The translations under genes were made by a program, and so were the position numbers. From Symbiotaphrina buchneri (Eukaryota > Ascomycota > Symbiotaphrinales > Symbiotaphrinaceae), in assembly GCA_001599915.1 (NCBI GenBank), contig BCIG01000009.1, forward strand, positions 558,001-622,000: DNA of 64,000 bases. Reading direction: 5' to 3'. The notes under the pieces are model-generated. The model saw only the letters and a program-made list of their open reading frames with translations, did no database searches and was not told the DNA's origin. This document shows, one piece after another, positions 34,359 to 46,912 of this stretch. Positions within the stretch are counted from its first letter, which is position 1; each line of letters opens with the position of its first letter.

Positions 34359-36752
34359 ATGATAATACCGACTTCCGTCAGCAGTGCTGCAGCTGAACTG
34401 CTCTCGACAGCTACCCCTTCTCCAACAGCGACATCACTCTATTTTGGAATATTATCCGCTCTCGAGGATGATGGCGATGACGATTCCCGCCTTCATCGGT
34501 GGTCTTCGTTCATTGGGATCGTCACAGCCATCATCGGCAATGTATTAATATCGTTCGCTCTCAACATCCAACGTTATGCGCATATTCGAATAAACCGCGA
34601 ACGCGAAGAAAGCTTAAAGGCTTCGGGGCACACAAGGTATAGCGGGGATACTGTGTATGGTACGGCAGGGTCGGATAATGCGAACGGCGGTCCTAAAGGG
34701 GATACCTCCGGCGATGCAGAAGCTTCGCACAATGAAGTAGAGGACGATGATGAAGATGCCATGGAGACAGATCCCCTTACACGTTCGTTCACATCAAACC
34801 AATCTTCGAACTCACATTCAACGCTTCGTGGTCATCCGGAGAAGAGTCTTTCGGATGTCCCCGAGAAGTCCTACCTGCGATCTCCTTATTGGTGGGCTGG
34901 TATCATACTCATGACAATTGGGGAAGCTGGAAACTTCTTGGCCTATGGCTTTGCACCTGCATCTATTGTCTCGCCGCTTGGGGTTGTTGCCCTGATATCG
35001 AATTGTATCATCGCGCCATTCATGCTGAAGGAGAAATTCCGAAAACGAGATGCTCTTGGTGTCTTGATTGCGGTAGCAGGAGCAGTCACGGTGGTTCTAA
35101 GTGCGAAACACAGCGAAGAGAAACTCGGGCCTGGAGATATCTGGGGTATGATCACAAGATGGGAATCTGAATTGTACCTTGGGATTACGGTTCTGTGCAT
35201 ACTTGTTCTAATGTGGGCAAGCAGTCGATATGGGAGCAAAAGCATCTTGATTGATTTGGGGTTGGTAGGATTATTCGGTGAGTTCAGCGCGTTCTGCGTG
35301 TGATTTTATGCTAACACGGTATAAGGCGGTTATACAGCTTTATCCACCAAGGGCGTATCGTCATTGCTTTCTTATACTTTCTGGAGGGTGGTGACATTTC
35401 CAGTTTCTTACCTGCTCGTAGCGGTCCTTATCAGTTCCGCTTTGATGCAGATCAAATATATTAATCGTGCTTTGCAGCGTTTTGATTCGACAGTGGTCAT
35501 TCCAACTCAATTTGTTCTGTTCACGTTATCAGTCATCATTGGAAGCGCGGTTTTGTACAGAGATTTCGAGAAGACGTCAGCTGAAAGAGCTGGGAAGTTC
35601 GTGGGTGGTTGCCTGATGACTTTTCTGGGCGTATATTGCATTACTAGCGGGAGAGCTCGGGATGACCTGAAACATGCGGAGCCGGTTGAAGGTCCTGAAG
35701 AGGAAGCTATTCACTTAATTGATGAAGAAGCAAGATACCGGGATGAACCAAGGCTGGAGACAGATGATGATGGTACCATCAAATGGCGAGCTCCGGAAGG
35801 ATCGGAGGGTCCTCAGTCCGACAAACATACCGCTGACAATCTACTGGATGCGGCTTTCCGTCAAAGTTCACCGCATGAGGTTCTGCTCCCGTCGGCACCT
35901 CCATCTGTTTTGCAACGCAAACAATCCGAAACGCCATCGATATCGATTACTCCGGCTGAGACTCCTTCATTGGCTGGAAGCTCACCAGTATCACTTACTG
36001 ATAATCCCTGGTTGGATGAGTCTGCGTCGTCCACTCCCCGAAGACCGGGCCTTCCAACTCTTACATCTACAACATCACATCCTGTGCTGCCATCACAAAT
36101 GCAGTCATCCAGACAATCTCGGCCTGTCACACCGCGCAATACATCAGATCTGGCTCTCCCTACAACTACCCCCGATGCATCAACCGTGACGGATCCACCA
36201 TCAGTCACAGGACGAGACTCACACCTCACTCTTTCCCGTCGGTCTATAACTCAGTTTCTACCAGGACCGCTCGTTGCTCCTTTATCAGGTAGTCTCAGTG
36301 CGGTCGTTGCAGATGAACTTCTCCGAGGTGTGGATGGTTCGCCGTCATCACAACGCTCCCCTAGTCGGCGTGGCAGTCACGGTCACGGGCATAGGCAGCG
36401 GCATCAAGGCAGCGAGGGAGCTCATACTCGTGGCAGACTTGCTACGTTGGGATTCCGCGGATTGAGAAAGGCCAAAAGCCAGAAAATGACTACTGGCACA
36501 ACTGCTCCGGCGGCTGATAACGACGGCCCACACGCGAATTCATCAAACAATGATGGGCGGTCCCACAGTTTCGGGGATAATGCACTGATAGATGAAGATG
36601 CGAATGAAGATGGAGGGGGAAGTTCCAGTAGGAGAAGGAGTTTCGGTGCTACCATTACGGAAATGTTCAGAGGAAGACCCGGTGATGATAGGAGAAGGCC
36701 GGGGAAAGATAGAGAGCGGCCTACAGATGAGGAGTCAGGTCCGACTGGCTGA
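34359..36752 (+). CDS. NIPA-type (DUF803) magnesium transporter-like membrane protein, 781 aa
   Basis: Exons 34359-35277 and 35326-36752 join in phase. The membrane part matches the NIPA family: an N-terminal helix (FIGIVTAIIGNVLISFALN), then WWAGIILMTIGEAGNFLAYGFAPASIVSPLG in pieces. EKFRKRDALGVLIAVAGAVTVVLSA follows, and after the join GGYTALSTKGVSSLLSYTF. Human relatives conduct Mg2+. An acidic loop (~residues 95-160) separates helices 1 and 2. The last ~350 residues are a hydrophilic Ser/Thr/Pro-rich tail with basic patches, long for the family but usual in filamentous fungi. Function as a Mg2+ transporter is by family only. Confidence 0.87.
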
Positions 36753-37207
36753 CGGTCGTGCGCCCTTTCACTAGACATCCTGTGGCGTTTCTCGTTCTTT
36801 TTTCAACCATATTACCATATGTACTGGCAATTTTGGGTTTTCCATAGCTTAGGCTCAGGCGCTTTCTTCATTATGTCAGGCATCCTCGATTCTTCTTCGA
36901 AGAGGCCCGGTTGGTGACAGCCAAGCAAGTATAGCGGTGGTCCATTCGGTACAGAACCAGAATAATCTCCCAATAAGACATAAGCATCCCTTGATTGATC
37001 CGAATCGGTTGTTGATATTCTTGATATCATTGCCGCCCGAGACTCTGTTTCCTGCGTATCCATAATTGCGGCATATGGAGCAGGTCTCTCGATGTAATTT
37101 ATGATCCGACCAGTCAATATATGACGCAAGCAATATGTACAAGCCTTCCGAGGCCACCATCAACGAGCCTGTTTGTACTCCGATGCCCGAGCAATCCCTC
37201 CATCATC
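36753..37207. other. Convergent intergenic region
   Basis: Between the 3' ends of the NIPA-like gene and the complex I subunit gene. Nothing recognised. Confidence 0.35.
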
Positions 37208-37542
37208 TTACATCCCCTTCGTAGCACCACCCTCACCCCCGTGGGAATCCAGATCCACATGCTCATGTCCGTGTATCTCCTTCAAGAACAGGTATTCATA
37301 TCCGCAGTACGCGGAAAAGAGGACGGTTGCTGTGCCGAAGCCGGGGAAGAGGCCACGGAAGCGGGCGGCGCGGGTAAAAGGTCCTGTGTATCGCCATGAT
37401 TCTCTGTATGCTTCATAAGTATATGACAGTATGACGGCAGATGAGAAACGCACGCTCGTTTCCAAGGGTCACTGTAAGGCTGGCCCGAGGCGGCCGCAAA
37501 ATGCCGGGGGTTGAAGCCCGTGACTGATTCCTTTGGTGCCAT
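37208..37542 (-). CDS. Mitochondrial complex I accessory subunit B12 (NDUFB3 type), 94 aa
   Basis: Exons 37542-37454 and 37403-37208 join across a 50-nt intron. The protein starts MAPKESVTGFNPRHFAAASG, then DPWKRAESWRYTGPFTRAARF and FPGFGTATVLFSAYCGYEYL, ending in a His/Glu/Asp-rich tail. This order, with a single membrane helix after the WRYTGPFT motif, is that of fungal NADH:ubiquinone oxidoreductase B12/NDUFB3 subunits in the membrane arm of complex I. The size matches. The donor GTGCGT is weaker than most in the window, but no other choice keeps the family sequence. Confidence 0.85.
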
Positions 37543-38037
37543 TGTGTCTGTCGGCCTCCATGGTTAGTTGATGAACGAGGAGTCAGAGGCAACATAAGGA
37601 GACATACCTGAGTAATCCGGGCACCCCTGCTTGCTCAGATCATGCGGGATCTTGCAATGAGCTGCGCTTGACGTCGGAAGTCCGTGATTGGTGATGGAGG
37701 TGAGGGTGCACTGAACCGCGGGATGAGCATGACTAAGCGAGGATTTGCTACTCCAGGAACAGCAGCGCAAGCGGAGCCCTCGACCCTTTGCCAGCCTGTG
37801 CAGACCAAGCTTCCAACATTCACCACCACGATCATACGCGCAGCGAGGTCTCAAAGTGAATCGGCAGCTCAGGTATCCGTCACCAACGCATTGGGTGTTT
37901 CAGTCGGCACACCGACCCTGCGGTACTTGAAGCTTCTTCCACCCAACGATCTTCATCCCCGCGAATGCAACTCCCTTCAGATCAGCTTCGCATCCTGTCT
38001 GCTACGCCCTGACGTCTAATCCTCGAATCCATTCGAC
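37543..38037. promoter_or_regulatory. Divergent promoter region of the complex I subunit and caf1 genes
   Basis: 495 bases between outward-facing genes; no core element stands out. Confidence 0.45.
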
Positions 38038-39592
38038 ATGCCTCCCGGGGTGAACCGGTACAATCCATCGGGGATAGGCAATACCTTCCAGCACCTTCAC
38101 ACTCCACATCTCCAACATCATCCCTCGCAACAGCATGGCCCAAGCGCTGTCGGAGGGCCACCCAACCTTGGCGGACATCCTAACTACAACGCGGGCAATC
38201 CTTCATCAAATATCAATCCATTCGCGTTAGGTGGGAACAATGGCCTCGGAGGAGCCTTTGGGGGTGCAGGCGCTGCGGCGTTAGCAGGGGGTGGTGGCAC
38301 GGGATTGGCGAGTCATGCGGCACAGATGGGGTTCGCACATGGAGCTGCATTACAGCAACAGCAAGCGGCCGCTGCTCAACAAGCTCAGCATGATACTGTG
38401 GGTGTGGTCGATGGTGGAAAGGGAGCCATGAAAGGGAGGATAAGAGATGTATGGAAGCATAATCTGGCACAAGAGATGGCGGTGTTGCGGAACTTGGTGG
38501 AGAAATATCCATACATCAGCATGGTGAGTTTACGAAAGGATAGAGGCGGATGGATGGCCCTAATGCTGACGGCTGCAGGACACCGAATTCCCAGGCATCG
38601 TCGCGCGACCCATGGGCGACTTCCGCACAAAAGCTGAATACCATTATCAAACGTTACGCTGTAACGTCGACCTTCTCCGGATGATACAATTAGGCATCAC
38701 ACTCTTCTCCGCAGATGGAGAATTACCACCAGCGCATGCGGAAAGCACGATGAATGGCACCACATATCAAAATAACCTCATCCCGACACCATGTACATGG
38801 CAGTTCAACTTTCGATTCTCGCTCATGTCCGATATGTACGCTCAAGACTCCATCGAGCTTCTTCAGAAAGCGGGAATCAACTTTGACATGCACGAGAAGA
38901 ATGGGATCGATCCACAAGAATTCGGTGCTTTACTCATAAGCTCTGGATTGGTTCTACTGGACGATGTCAAATGGATATCCTTTCACTCGGGCTATGATTT
39001 TGGGTACTTGATGAAGCAAATGCTTTGCAAACCATTACCGGACGATGAAGAAGACTTCCGAAAACTCCTCAATATCTTCTTCCCTTCTATCTATGATATC
39101 AAATTCCTCATGAAACACGCGCTTCGGAATCAAGCCGTCAACAACTCTCCCCTCAGTCACGCGGCGCTGCAGATCTTCAATAATCTTGGTCAGAAATCTT
39201 CATTACAGGATATCGCAGAGGAGCTAGGGATCAAAAGAGTGGGCAACCAACATCAGGCGGGGTCGGATTCTCTGGTTACAGGTCGGGTGTTCTGGGAGGT
39301 ACGGCGTGTGGTGTTTAATGGTAATATCGATGACGAAAAGTATTTGGGTCAGATATGGGGTCTGAATGGAGTTGGAGCACCAGCTTCCGCAACACTTCAA
39401 GGACATCAAACACCAAATCTCAATGGTGCAACGATTTATTCGAATGGTGGCACTCCCAGCACACCAAATACCGGTCACGCAGGTTTGGCAAGTGCCACAC
39501 CTGGACCTCATGGGCAAAGCGGAGCCGGATCGTTGACTCCCGGAGGCGGAGGGGGTGTCTTTGGTGGGTTTCAATTCACCACCAAGGCATGA
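38038..39592 (+). CDS. caf1: CCR4-NOT deadenylase subunit Caf1/Pop2, 499 aa
   Basis: Exons 38038-38523 and 38579-39592 join in phase 0. The Gly/Gln/Asn-rich N-terminus (~130 residues) precedes the RNase D-type DEDD nuclease fold. Catalytic residues can be placed: D163 and E165 (DTEFPG, at the exon join), D302 (SGYDFGYL), H387 and D392 (HQAGSDS). IRDVWKHNLAQEMAVLRNLVEKYPYISM is the family opening. All active-site acids are kept, unlike yeast Pop2. The C-terminus is Gly/Ser/Thr-rich. The enzyme removes poly(A) tails in the cytoplasm within CCR4-NOT. Confidence 0.94.
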
Positions 39593-40679
39593 TTTGAACG
39601 GAGAAAAGCCCTGCATCTGTGTAGATAGTACTTGTTGCGGTTCTACGCTATTGGAGTTAGAATCTCCGTTCTGGCGTAGGCTTCTTTCTTCTCGGCGCAG
39701 GATTCTTGTCCTTTGCAAACTTGACTCGTTTATCTGTGGGCGATGCGATTACGGCGTGCTGGCTCTGGTCTTTGGCTTTAGGCTGATGCCTATGTCTGTG
39801 GCTTGGTGAAAGCGTCGGGACGGGCAAAGGCATATAAACGGGGCAAAGGCATGGCGTGGTTGTTGAGAGAATCATCATCTTCTGGTCTTTTCTTGAGTAC
39901 CTGGGGTGATGTTCAATGAATGATTGATTCACTGATTGTGCACGTGTGAACTTGCTGTAATGTGAAGGAGTGAATAGAAACGTGTTGCATGTTGAGATGC
40001 GGTCCGAAGGTTGTACCGCGCTTGAAGTCGACATGGTGAACGTCGTCGGACCCTGATCGACAGTGCATTTACTCCGTCGCAAACGATTCCCGAAGAATGG
40101 ATCCTGAACCGCCAACTATCTTCTCTCTATCAGCCAGTAACCAAGTCTTCCAGCCTTGTTATCACACCCGTGACTAATCCCCACCCGATCCACACATCTT
40201 CCAGCCGACGGCGCAAGCAAAAGGACCGGAATTCCTAAAGAGCACTGCACGCTATACCGAAAAGGGGCAACACATCCGGCATGGCCCAAGCTTCTTTGCG
40301 GTTATCGAGCGATAAGGAATTGGAGCATCGGATTGGGCAGGTCGAGATGGGACACAGCGTGCGCCCGTGTGAGACCGTGGTGGGGTTCACGCCGCGGCTT
40401 TTTGCTGCTTGGAGATAGACAATGCTGCGCCGGTGAGAAGGGAACGGAGTATATAGTTTGGTAAGCTGCCCCCCTTCTGCTTCTGTCTCTATTATATATC
40501 GTTGAAGCCTGTTGAAGTGCCCCCGCTTCTATCTTGCGACGTATCACACCTCAGTCGCATCATCCTTGTTGCGGAAGCAGAGGCACTCTAGCTAAACTGG
40601 CAATCCGGTCGCTGTAATAGAAGCTTCACATAATTGAGCTCTTCTCGCGCCGTCGCCTTTTCTCACATCACATCACACA
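39593..40679. other. Gene-free region, 1.09 kb
   Basis: caf1 3' end and amine oxidase promoter. A TATA-like GAGTATATAG lies at about 40446-40455, ~225 bases before the amine oxidase start. Other open frames look like chance. Confidence 0.4.
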
Positions 40680-42865
40680 ATGGTTCTCGACCGACTAAAG
40701 CAAGTGGCCTCCCACGTCACAGGAACCACTCCTCCACCGCACCCCTTCGATCCTCTGACCGAGACCGAGATCGAAGAAGCCGTCTCTCTCATCCGCGCCA
40801 GCCACGGCCAACTGTTCTACAACACCGTCACACTATGGGAGCCGCGCAAGGCGGAAATGCAATCATGGCTCGCCGACCCCGCACATGTGCCGCGGCCGCA
40901 CCGGATCGCCGATGTGGTGGCCATTGCGAAAGGCGGGCGGGTGTACGATGGATTGGTGGATCTGAATGAGAAGAAGATTGTCAAGTGGGAGACGATGGAG
41001 GGCGTGCAGCCCCTGATCACTATGGAGGAGTTGCAGATCGTGGAGCATGTGGTGAGGAAGGATCCTAAAGTCATTGAGCAGTGCGGCATCCTCGGTATCC
41101 CGCCGGAGGATATGCATAAAGTCTACTGTGACCGTGAGTGGCCCCTGAATTTGCGATTTGAAGCAGATGTTGATGTCTGTTAGCTTGGACAATTGGTTAT
41201 GATGAACGCTTTGGAAGCAATATCCGTCTTCAGCAAGCGCTGATGTACTACCGCCCAAACATCGATGACAGTCAGTACACATATCCTCTGGACTTTTGCC
41301 CAATCTACAATGCGGACACCCAGGAGATCATCCACATTGATGTGCCTCCTGTACGGAGACCGCTGAACAAGGCCCCGCCTATCAATTATCATGCAGCGGC
41401 AATCGAGAAAGAAGGCGGCTACCGCGCGGATCTCAAGCCCATCAACATTACTCAGCCGGAAGGCGTCTCGTTCAAAGTCGATGGTCGTATCATCGACTGG
41501 CAGAAGTGGAAAGTCCATGTGGGCTTCAACTACCGGGAGGGGATCGTGCTTAACAACATTACCTTTAATGACGGCGGTGAAGAGAGACCGATCTTCTACA
41601 GACTATCTCTTGCAGAGATGGTTGTGCCATATGGAAACCCCGAACATCCTCATCAGCGGAAACACGCCTTCGACTTGGGCGAGTACGGTGGTGGGTACAT
41701 GACCAACAGTCTGAGTCTGGGCTGCGACTGCAAGGGCGCAATCCACTACATGGACGCCGCGTTCGTGAACCGGGCCGGTGCCAGCACCACCATCAAGAAC
41801 GCGATCTGCATCCACGAGGAAGACGCAGGCATCCTCTTCAAGCACACCGACTTCCGCGATGACTCCGTCACCGTAACTCGGGCTCGCAAACTCGTCATCT
41901 CCCACATCTTCACCGCGGCCAACTACGAATACTGCGTCTACTGGATCTTCCACCAAGACGGCACCGTGCAGCTCGAGATCAAACTGACCGGGATCCTGAA
42001 CACCTACTCGCTCGCCCCCGGCGAGGAGGCCGCGCCCTGGGGCACCGAAGTCTACCCGGGCGTCAACGCGCACAACCACCAGCACCTGTTCTGCCTACGG
42101 ATCGACCCGAACATCGACGGGCCCGCCAACACCATCTTCCAAGTCGACGCGGCGCGCGGCGCGGGCGAAGTCGGCAGCGCCGAGAATAAGTACGGCAACG
42201 CGTTCTACGCTAAGAAGACCGAGTACAAGACCGTCAGCGAGGCCATGGCCGACTACGATGGCTTCAGCAGCCGCACGTGGGACATGGCTAATACGAACCG
42301 CATCCATCCCTATAGCAAGAAGCCGAGCTCGTATAAGCTCGTTAGCCGCGAGGTGCCCACCCTCATGCCCAAGGAGGGCGGCCTCGTCTGGAAGCGCGCT
42401 GGCTTTGCGAGGCATGCTGTGCACGTCACGAAATGTACTTCCCCCATCTCTCCCTCTCACTCCCATCCTCAACCTCTTTCTAACCCGTCTCTAGACTCCG
42501 ACGACCAAATCCACCCCGCGGGCCGGCACGTGCCTCAAACCTCCGGCGAGCCCAGCATGGGTCTCCCGCAATGGATCGCCGCAAACCCCTCCGAGGGCAT
42601 CGCCAACACGGACGTCGTGCTATGGCACACGTTCGGGCTGACGCACTTCCCCGCGCCAGAGGACTACCCCGTCATGCCGGCGGAGCCGATGACGGTGCTG
42701 CTGCGCCCGAGGAATTTCTTTAAGTGTAACCCCGCTATGGATGTCCCGCCGAGTGTCAGTGTGACGCCCAGCCAGAGGGCGAGAGGGGAGAGGGGGTTTG
42801 TGGGCACGGATAAGTTGAGTCGGGCGGCGAAGCCGGAGGGGGGAGAGGGGTGTGGATGCTCGTGA
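40680..42865 (+). CDS. Copper amine oxidase, 691 aa
   Basis: Exons 40680-41133, 41184-42434 and 42495-42865 join in phase. The enzyme oxidises primary amines to aldehydes with H2O2 and NH3, using copper and a self-made topaquinone. The TPQ precursor is Y399 in the NYEYCVYW motif. Two copper His are in AHNHQHLF and the third in FGLTHFPAPEDYP. The catalytic-base region is YMDAAFVNRAG. N2/N3 domains are complete (HPFDPLTETEIEEAV at the N-terminus). Length is near other fungal AO-I type enzymes. The C-terminus GCGCS is not a PTS1 signal and no signal peptide is visible, so location is open. Confidence 0.95.
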
Positions 42866-43107
42866 GGGAGGGGAGGGGGAGATGTCGGAGGGGTTGGTTT
42901 GGGCAGGAGGAATAGAGGGACGAAAGTCTATGGGGTTCGAGGTCTTTGTAAGAGGATTATAAAGCGTCATCTGAGCAGGATACAGATACGATTGGCCGGC
43001 GGATCAAAAACAAAAATGAATATGAATATCTCTCCGCCGGCGATACCGTTCATCCTGGTCTCTCCCGATGTAAGCATCGTAGATTGATCTCTGCACCTTG
43101 ATTCACC
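42866..43107. other. Intergenic
   Basis: Amine oxidase 3' region, G-rich at first; nothing else seen. Confidence 0.3.
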
Positions 43108-43330
43108 ACCTCCTGGAGTTGCTCACCATCGATCTTAGAGATCTCTGCTCCTGGAGATCTCTGATCCTGGAGATCTCTAATCCTACAGATCCTTGAACCT
43201 TATCAATGATCTTTATACATAATTATTCATCTCCTGGAACTGTTAATTTCTGATCTTGAGATCTTTGATCCTGAGATCTTTAATCTATTTTTGATCCTGA
43301 AATCTTTGAACCTAGAGATCTTGGAACCTG
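43108..43330 (+). repeat. Degenerate ~16-bp tandem array (GATCCTGGAGATCTCT-like)
   Basis: Roughly ten to twelve imperfect copies of a unit like GATCCTGGAGATCTCT, best preserved around 43141-43185 and decaying on both sides. Confidence 0.75.
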
Positions 43331-43343
43331 CTTACGCGATGAC

Positions 43344-43530
43344 ATGCCCTTCTCAGTGGATCGTTCCAGCATCAAATCTCATAAGGTTCAGACTGGTGCG
43401 AGGCTATCTGGTCATCGGATCTCATCTCCATCGGATCTCATCACCATCGGATCTCATCTTCCTCCTGTCCTTCGACCACAGTCTCGGTGTGCTCGAACTC
43501 CATTTCCGTGTCCGGATTGATGTCGTCGGC
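43344..43530 (-). pseudogene. Paralogous fragment of the 46.86-47.02 kb sequence, with an inserted 3 x 16-bp repeat
   Basis: CATGCCCTTC, TTCCAGCA, CTCTGGTCATC/TATCTGGTCATC, CCACAGTCTC and TTTCCGTGTCCGGATTGAT match 46864-47015 in order. Within it, 43413-43460 is three tandem copies of CATCGGATCTCATCtc, absent from the other copy. It appears to be a decayed second copy of the acidic segment of the zinc-knuckle locus. Confidence 0.6.
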
Positions 43531-45375
43531 GGCAGCGGCGTGGTGTGGTGTCCTGCTGAGCGGAGCAGGAGGATGTTGAATGAAACATTCTTGATGAGAG
43601 GACGTATCCAGGTCATCACCCTTGCAGCCTACCGACTGAGAAAGGCACGCAGTTCGAGGAACGGGTGCTTTGGGTCTCTTCTTGTATGCTGAGGACGAGA
43701 ATGCAGGAACATGGACGGCATCACAAGCAATTCGAGTGGAAAGTGTTGGATTGCACTAACCTGCGAGCTTCTAGGCGGGCCGCCAGGAGAGCTAGCAGGT
43801 TCGGGAAACTGGTCGATGGTGCCGCTCTGGGACGCTTGGTGAAATGATAAGACGAGCAGAGCAGCAGGATGGCACCAGAAGCGTCGAGCTAGAGGAGGTC
43901 CAATGGAAGAATTCTGGTCCAGGAATTAGAGCTGACAAGACCGAACAACAACCTTTCTCTTCGACCTAAGGTATGCTTCATTGTCAATTATACCTATCTA
44001 CGTACGCTTTTGCTTATCACCTCTCCATCACATCAGGCCCGCCTTCTGACCATACATACATCTCCTTCATCAGATACTTTTCGGGGCCACGCAAGATTTG
44101 CCTCAACGGATCGACAGTGTCCTGATCCATTCGAACATTCGGCTGAAGCTGGCCGACAAACACTCTTCCGGTACCTGATCCATCACCTGAGGCACCGTAG
44201 CCAGGCCGCTCCAACCAACCTGCTGTTACTTGACGGATGTGTTCGGGACATCCATCAGCTCACCAAGGCAGGTAATACACCTTTATACTCCGATGATTAT
44301 GTAGGATACAGGTCCCTTACTAAGTGCGAAGTCAGGAACCTGAAACAGTAGCACACATTCCAACTCTGGGTGGAAGGGACACACGGGTGGGGTGCTGCGC
44401 TTGTACATCGAGCGGAGGAGAGAAGTGATAAGGCATGCAGGAGGAGAGAGATGACACTAAAGGCTCTGATGAACGATCGAAGTTGAACCTTTAATGCCCG
44501 GATATGCTCTAGGTGGAGGGAAACAGACTTGCTTCGGATGTTGCTTCAATAATAGTTTCAATCGAACCACTCATAATAGCGCGCCGCACCAGAATCTCCA
44601 TAAGCTTCCTTCCCCTTATGCCAACAGCGTCTGGAATGTGTTGTGCTCATATCCACTTCAGTGTCTTCAATCGTTCGCTTCAACAACTCGATGAATGGCT
44701 GCCAGGGCCAGCCATGATCTAATTCATTCTTGAAGAGCGCATACAAAGCAGTACCAACTATTTACCATATGTATCATTCTGCCGCTTCAACCCCGGAGGT
44801 ACTTTACACGGCCAGGCGGGTCTCCCAAGCGTAAAGAGCAGACTCCCTCATACAAGTCCTGTGGCAGGATACACTTACGACTTATCTGCTGGTGCCATAG
44901 ACTCAGGACAATCCCTCTGCATTTGTGCACTAATTCTATCATAGATAGCTAATTTATATGCAAAGCAGAAAGTACAAAAAGTCTTAATCGACAGCGGAAA
45001 CAAACGAAACTGACAGTAAACCGGATCAACTGGCTTTAAATATGGTTCTGCACACAGCAGCTGCACACAGCAGAAGCACACAGCAGAAGCAATCAAAATT
45101 GCCAACAAAACGGATCCACTAGCTTCCAACATGGTTCTGTCTGCACACAGCAGAAGCAATCACTTCAACCTAATGACAATGTTGTGTCAGGGAGTAGAGC
45201 CGGTTGAATTCCCCATCAGAAGGGTATGGGACGCGGAAGAGGAAGCTGTTCAAATGAACATGGAATATCGCAAAAAAGAGATGGATATCTGCACACAAGA
45301 TTAAGAAGACAAATGGGCCTGAAGTAAATCAAGGATCTTGGACACAGTATCTCGCTTGGCCTTATGCTTGGGCTG
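43531..45375. other. Low-complexity, gene-poor region with decayed coding pieces
   Basis: Short minus-strand frames at 44214-44017 (RVFVGQLQPNVRMDQDTVD) and 44746-44558 (GWPWQPFIELLKRTIEDTE) have protein-like composition but no recognised family. They may be the remains of the same duplicated locus. A ~90-bp tandem duplication with GCACACAGCAGAA units is listed separately. Confidence 0.35.
45021..45163 (+). repeat. Imperfect ~90-bp tandem duplication with GCACACAGCAGAA units
   Basis: CCGGATCAACTGGCTT..ATGGTTCTG..CACACAGCAG recurs as CGGATCCACTAGCTTCC..ATGGTTCTG..CACACAGCAG about 90 bases later. Each copy contains one to three short GCACACAGCAGAA units. Confidence 0.65.
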
Positions 45376-46767
45376 TCAGTACAATATGAAGCCTTTAGTT
45401 GTGGAGGACACTTCCAAGGCCACCCTTTGTGAGAGTTCGGACCATTTCGATGCCATGGATGGCTTATCCGTGTCAAGCAAAAGTTTGATGATGCACATGT
45501 CATCTGCAGCAAGGCCGGCCTCGTCTTTCCCTTCCTTAAAGAAGTAAATGGGATTACCCAAGACGTTCAGGCCGCGAATCTTCGTGTATCTGCGTTCAAT
45601 GCCTTCATCAGAGAGGAGGCTCTGCAGGTCTTTCCTTTGCTTTTCGTCATTATGGGCCATGATGGGACCCACGATTTGGTCCTGTGGGGCGGCAATTGGC
45701 GTTGTGGTTCCTGGAGGCAACCTGGACGAGAGCTGGTGCTCGGAAATGTCGAGTTTTCTGATGATCTCGACGACTTTGTCCTTCGGTGACCATCTCCCCT
45801 CGGTCGGTTGCCAGAACAAGGAGGTTTCATGGCCAACGATCTCTAGCGCATATCTCTGATCTAGTTCATCCCATGCGGAGCCAAAGGATCTGTCAATATT
45901 ACCACCGACATGCAGCCTCATCCGTACCTCAAGGCCTTGTTTCAAACCGGCGTGGTCAGCCTCAGATTTTGGAAGGTTAATCTTCTCAGCAAGAAATTTT
46001 AAGGCAATGCAGGCTGCCTGAGGATGAGGCGTCTCGCTCCCTCTTCAGATATCAGTTCTTCGTATTCATCCAAGGTATGCTTGTTCACTTTCTCTTCCGG
46101 CTCATCCTCCTGTGGCTGCGGAGCTTGCCCGTTCGATGACTCCATTTCCTGAATCTGAAGCATGACTTTCCGCTTCAGTTCTGCTTGATCAGCTTCGGAA
46201 ATCTTCATCAGCATCGGGTGACGTCAGCAGGGGCCTTTCAGAGGGTTTGTAGGAAGGCTCCATCGCATTGGCCCAGTTGGTTCCCACATAGGGTAGGTTG
46301 TGCTTCTCTCCCACTATGCCAACCTGAGTCAGCTGCTCACGAATACTAGACTCCTCCGCAACGTCCAGTAGCGCAATAGCAATGACTTCTGCCAGGAGAA
46401 TGAGGCCAGCATCTGGTGCTCCGATGCCGTCCTTGTGAGCCGGCCATATCGCGAGGGCGCGGACTTCGAACTCGACTTTGTCATCATCATTGATAAATTC
46501 GTACAGCAAGTGTCGTTTATGGGCTTCGAAGTATTTATCGCGGTATGACCACAATGTATGCTGCGAGCATCGAGCCCTCAACCCACTTTTCCCACGGGCC
46601 GACCCTACATATATTCGAGGACGACTGCCAGAACATTGAGCCACGCCGAGAGGAACCCCTCTCTCTTTGGAGAATTCGGAGGAGATCTTTTCCGAATCGT
46701 CTCTGCGCGAAGCCAAAGGCATGCCACTGAACTCATTCAGGTTTTTACTCACCAGGAAACGTTTCAC
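45376..46767 (-). CDS. GIY-YIG-like protein, gene model incomplete
   Basis: Three minus-strand open segments belong together. Segment 1 (46767-46189) contains PRIYVGSARGKSGLRARCSQH and AHKRHLLYEFINDDDKVEFEV, which fit a divergent GIY-YIG nuclease fold (IY, YVG, an Arg helix, His). It continues into GTNWANAMEPSYK, an ending I associate with fungal GIY-YIG-like proteins. Segment 2 (46214-45999) is charged (ISEADQAELKRKVMLQIQEM). Segment 3 (45945-45376) has a related start (KSEADHAGLKQGLEVRMRL) and a helical region. Segments 2 and 3 can be joined by a 71-nt GT-AG intron (46084 region to 46027 region); segments 1 and 2 are in different frames with no good intron, so the gene may be frameshifted or decaying. 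Confidence 0.45.
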
Positions 46768-46912
46768 AGATGAGTGAAACTTGGTAAGGAAGTCCCCAGC
46801 AACGCTGAATCAGCGAGACAGATCGAAAGAGCTGCCGCTCTTGTTCTTTCTTAGACGCTGAACATGCCCTTCCGAGTAAACCATTCCAGCAACGAATTCC
46901 ATCTCATTTGGT

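Noticed and set aside
42095-42472. Antisense frames within the copper amine oxidase
   Set aside because: GC-rich coding DNA commonly leaves open antisense frames; nothing specific in them.
43108-43460. Short tandem units considered as a CRISPR array
   Set aside because: Units are contiguous without unique spacers and the organism is a fungus.
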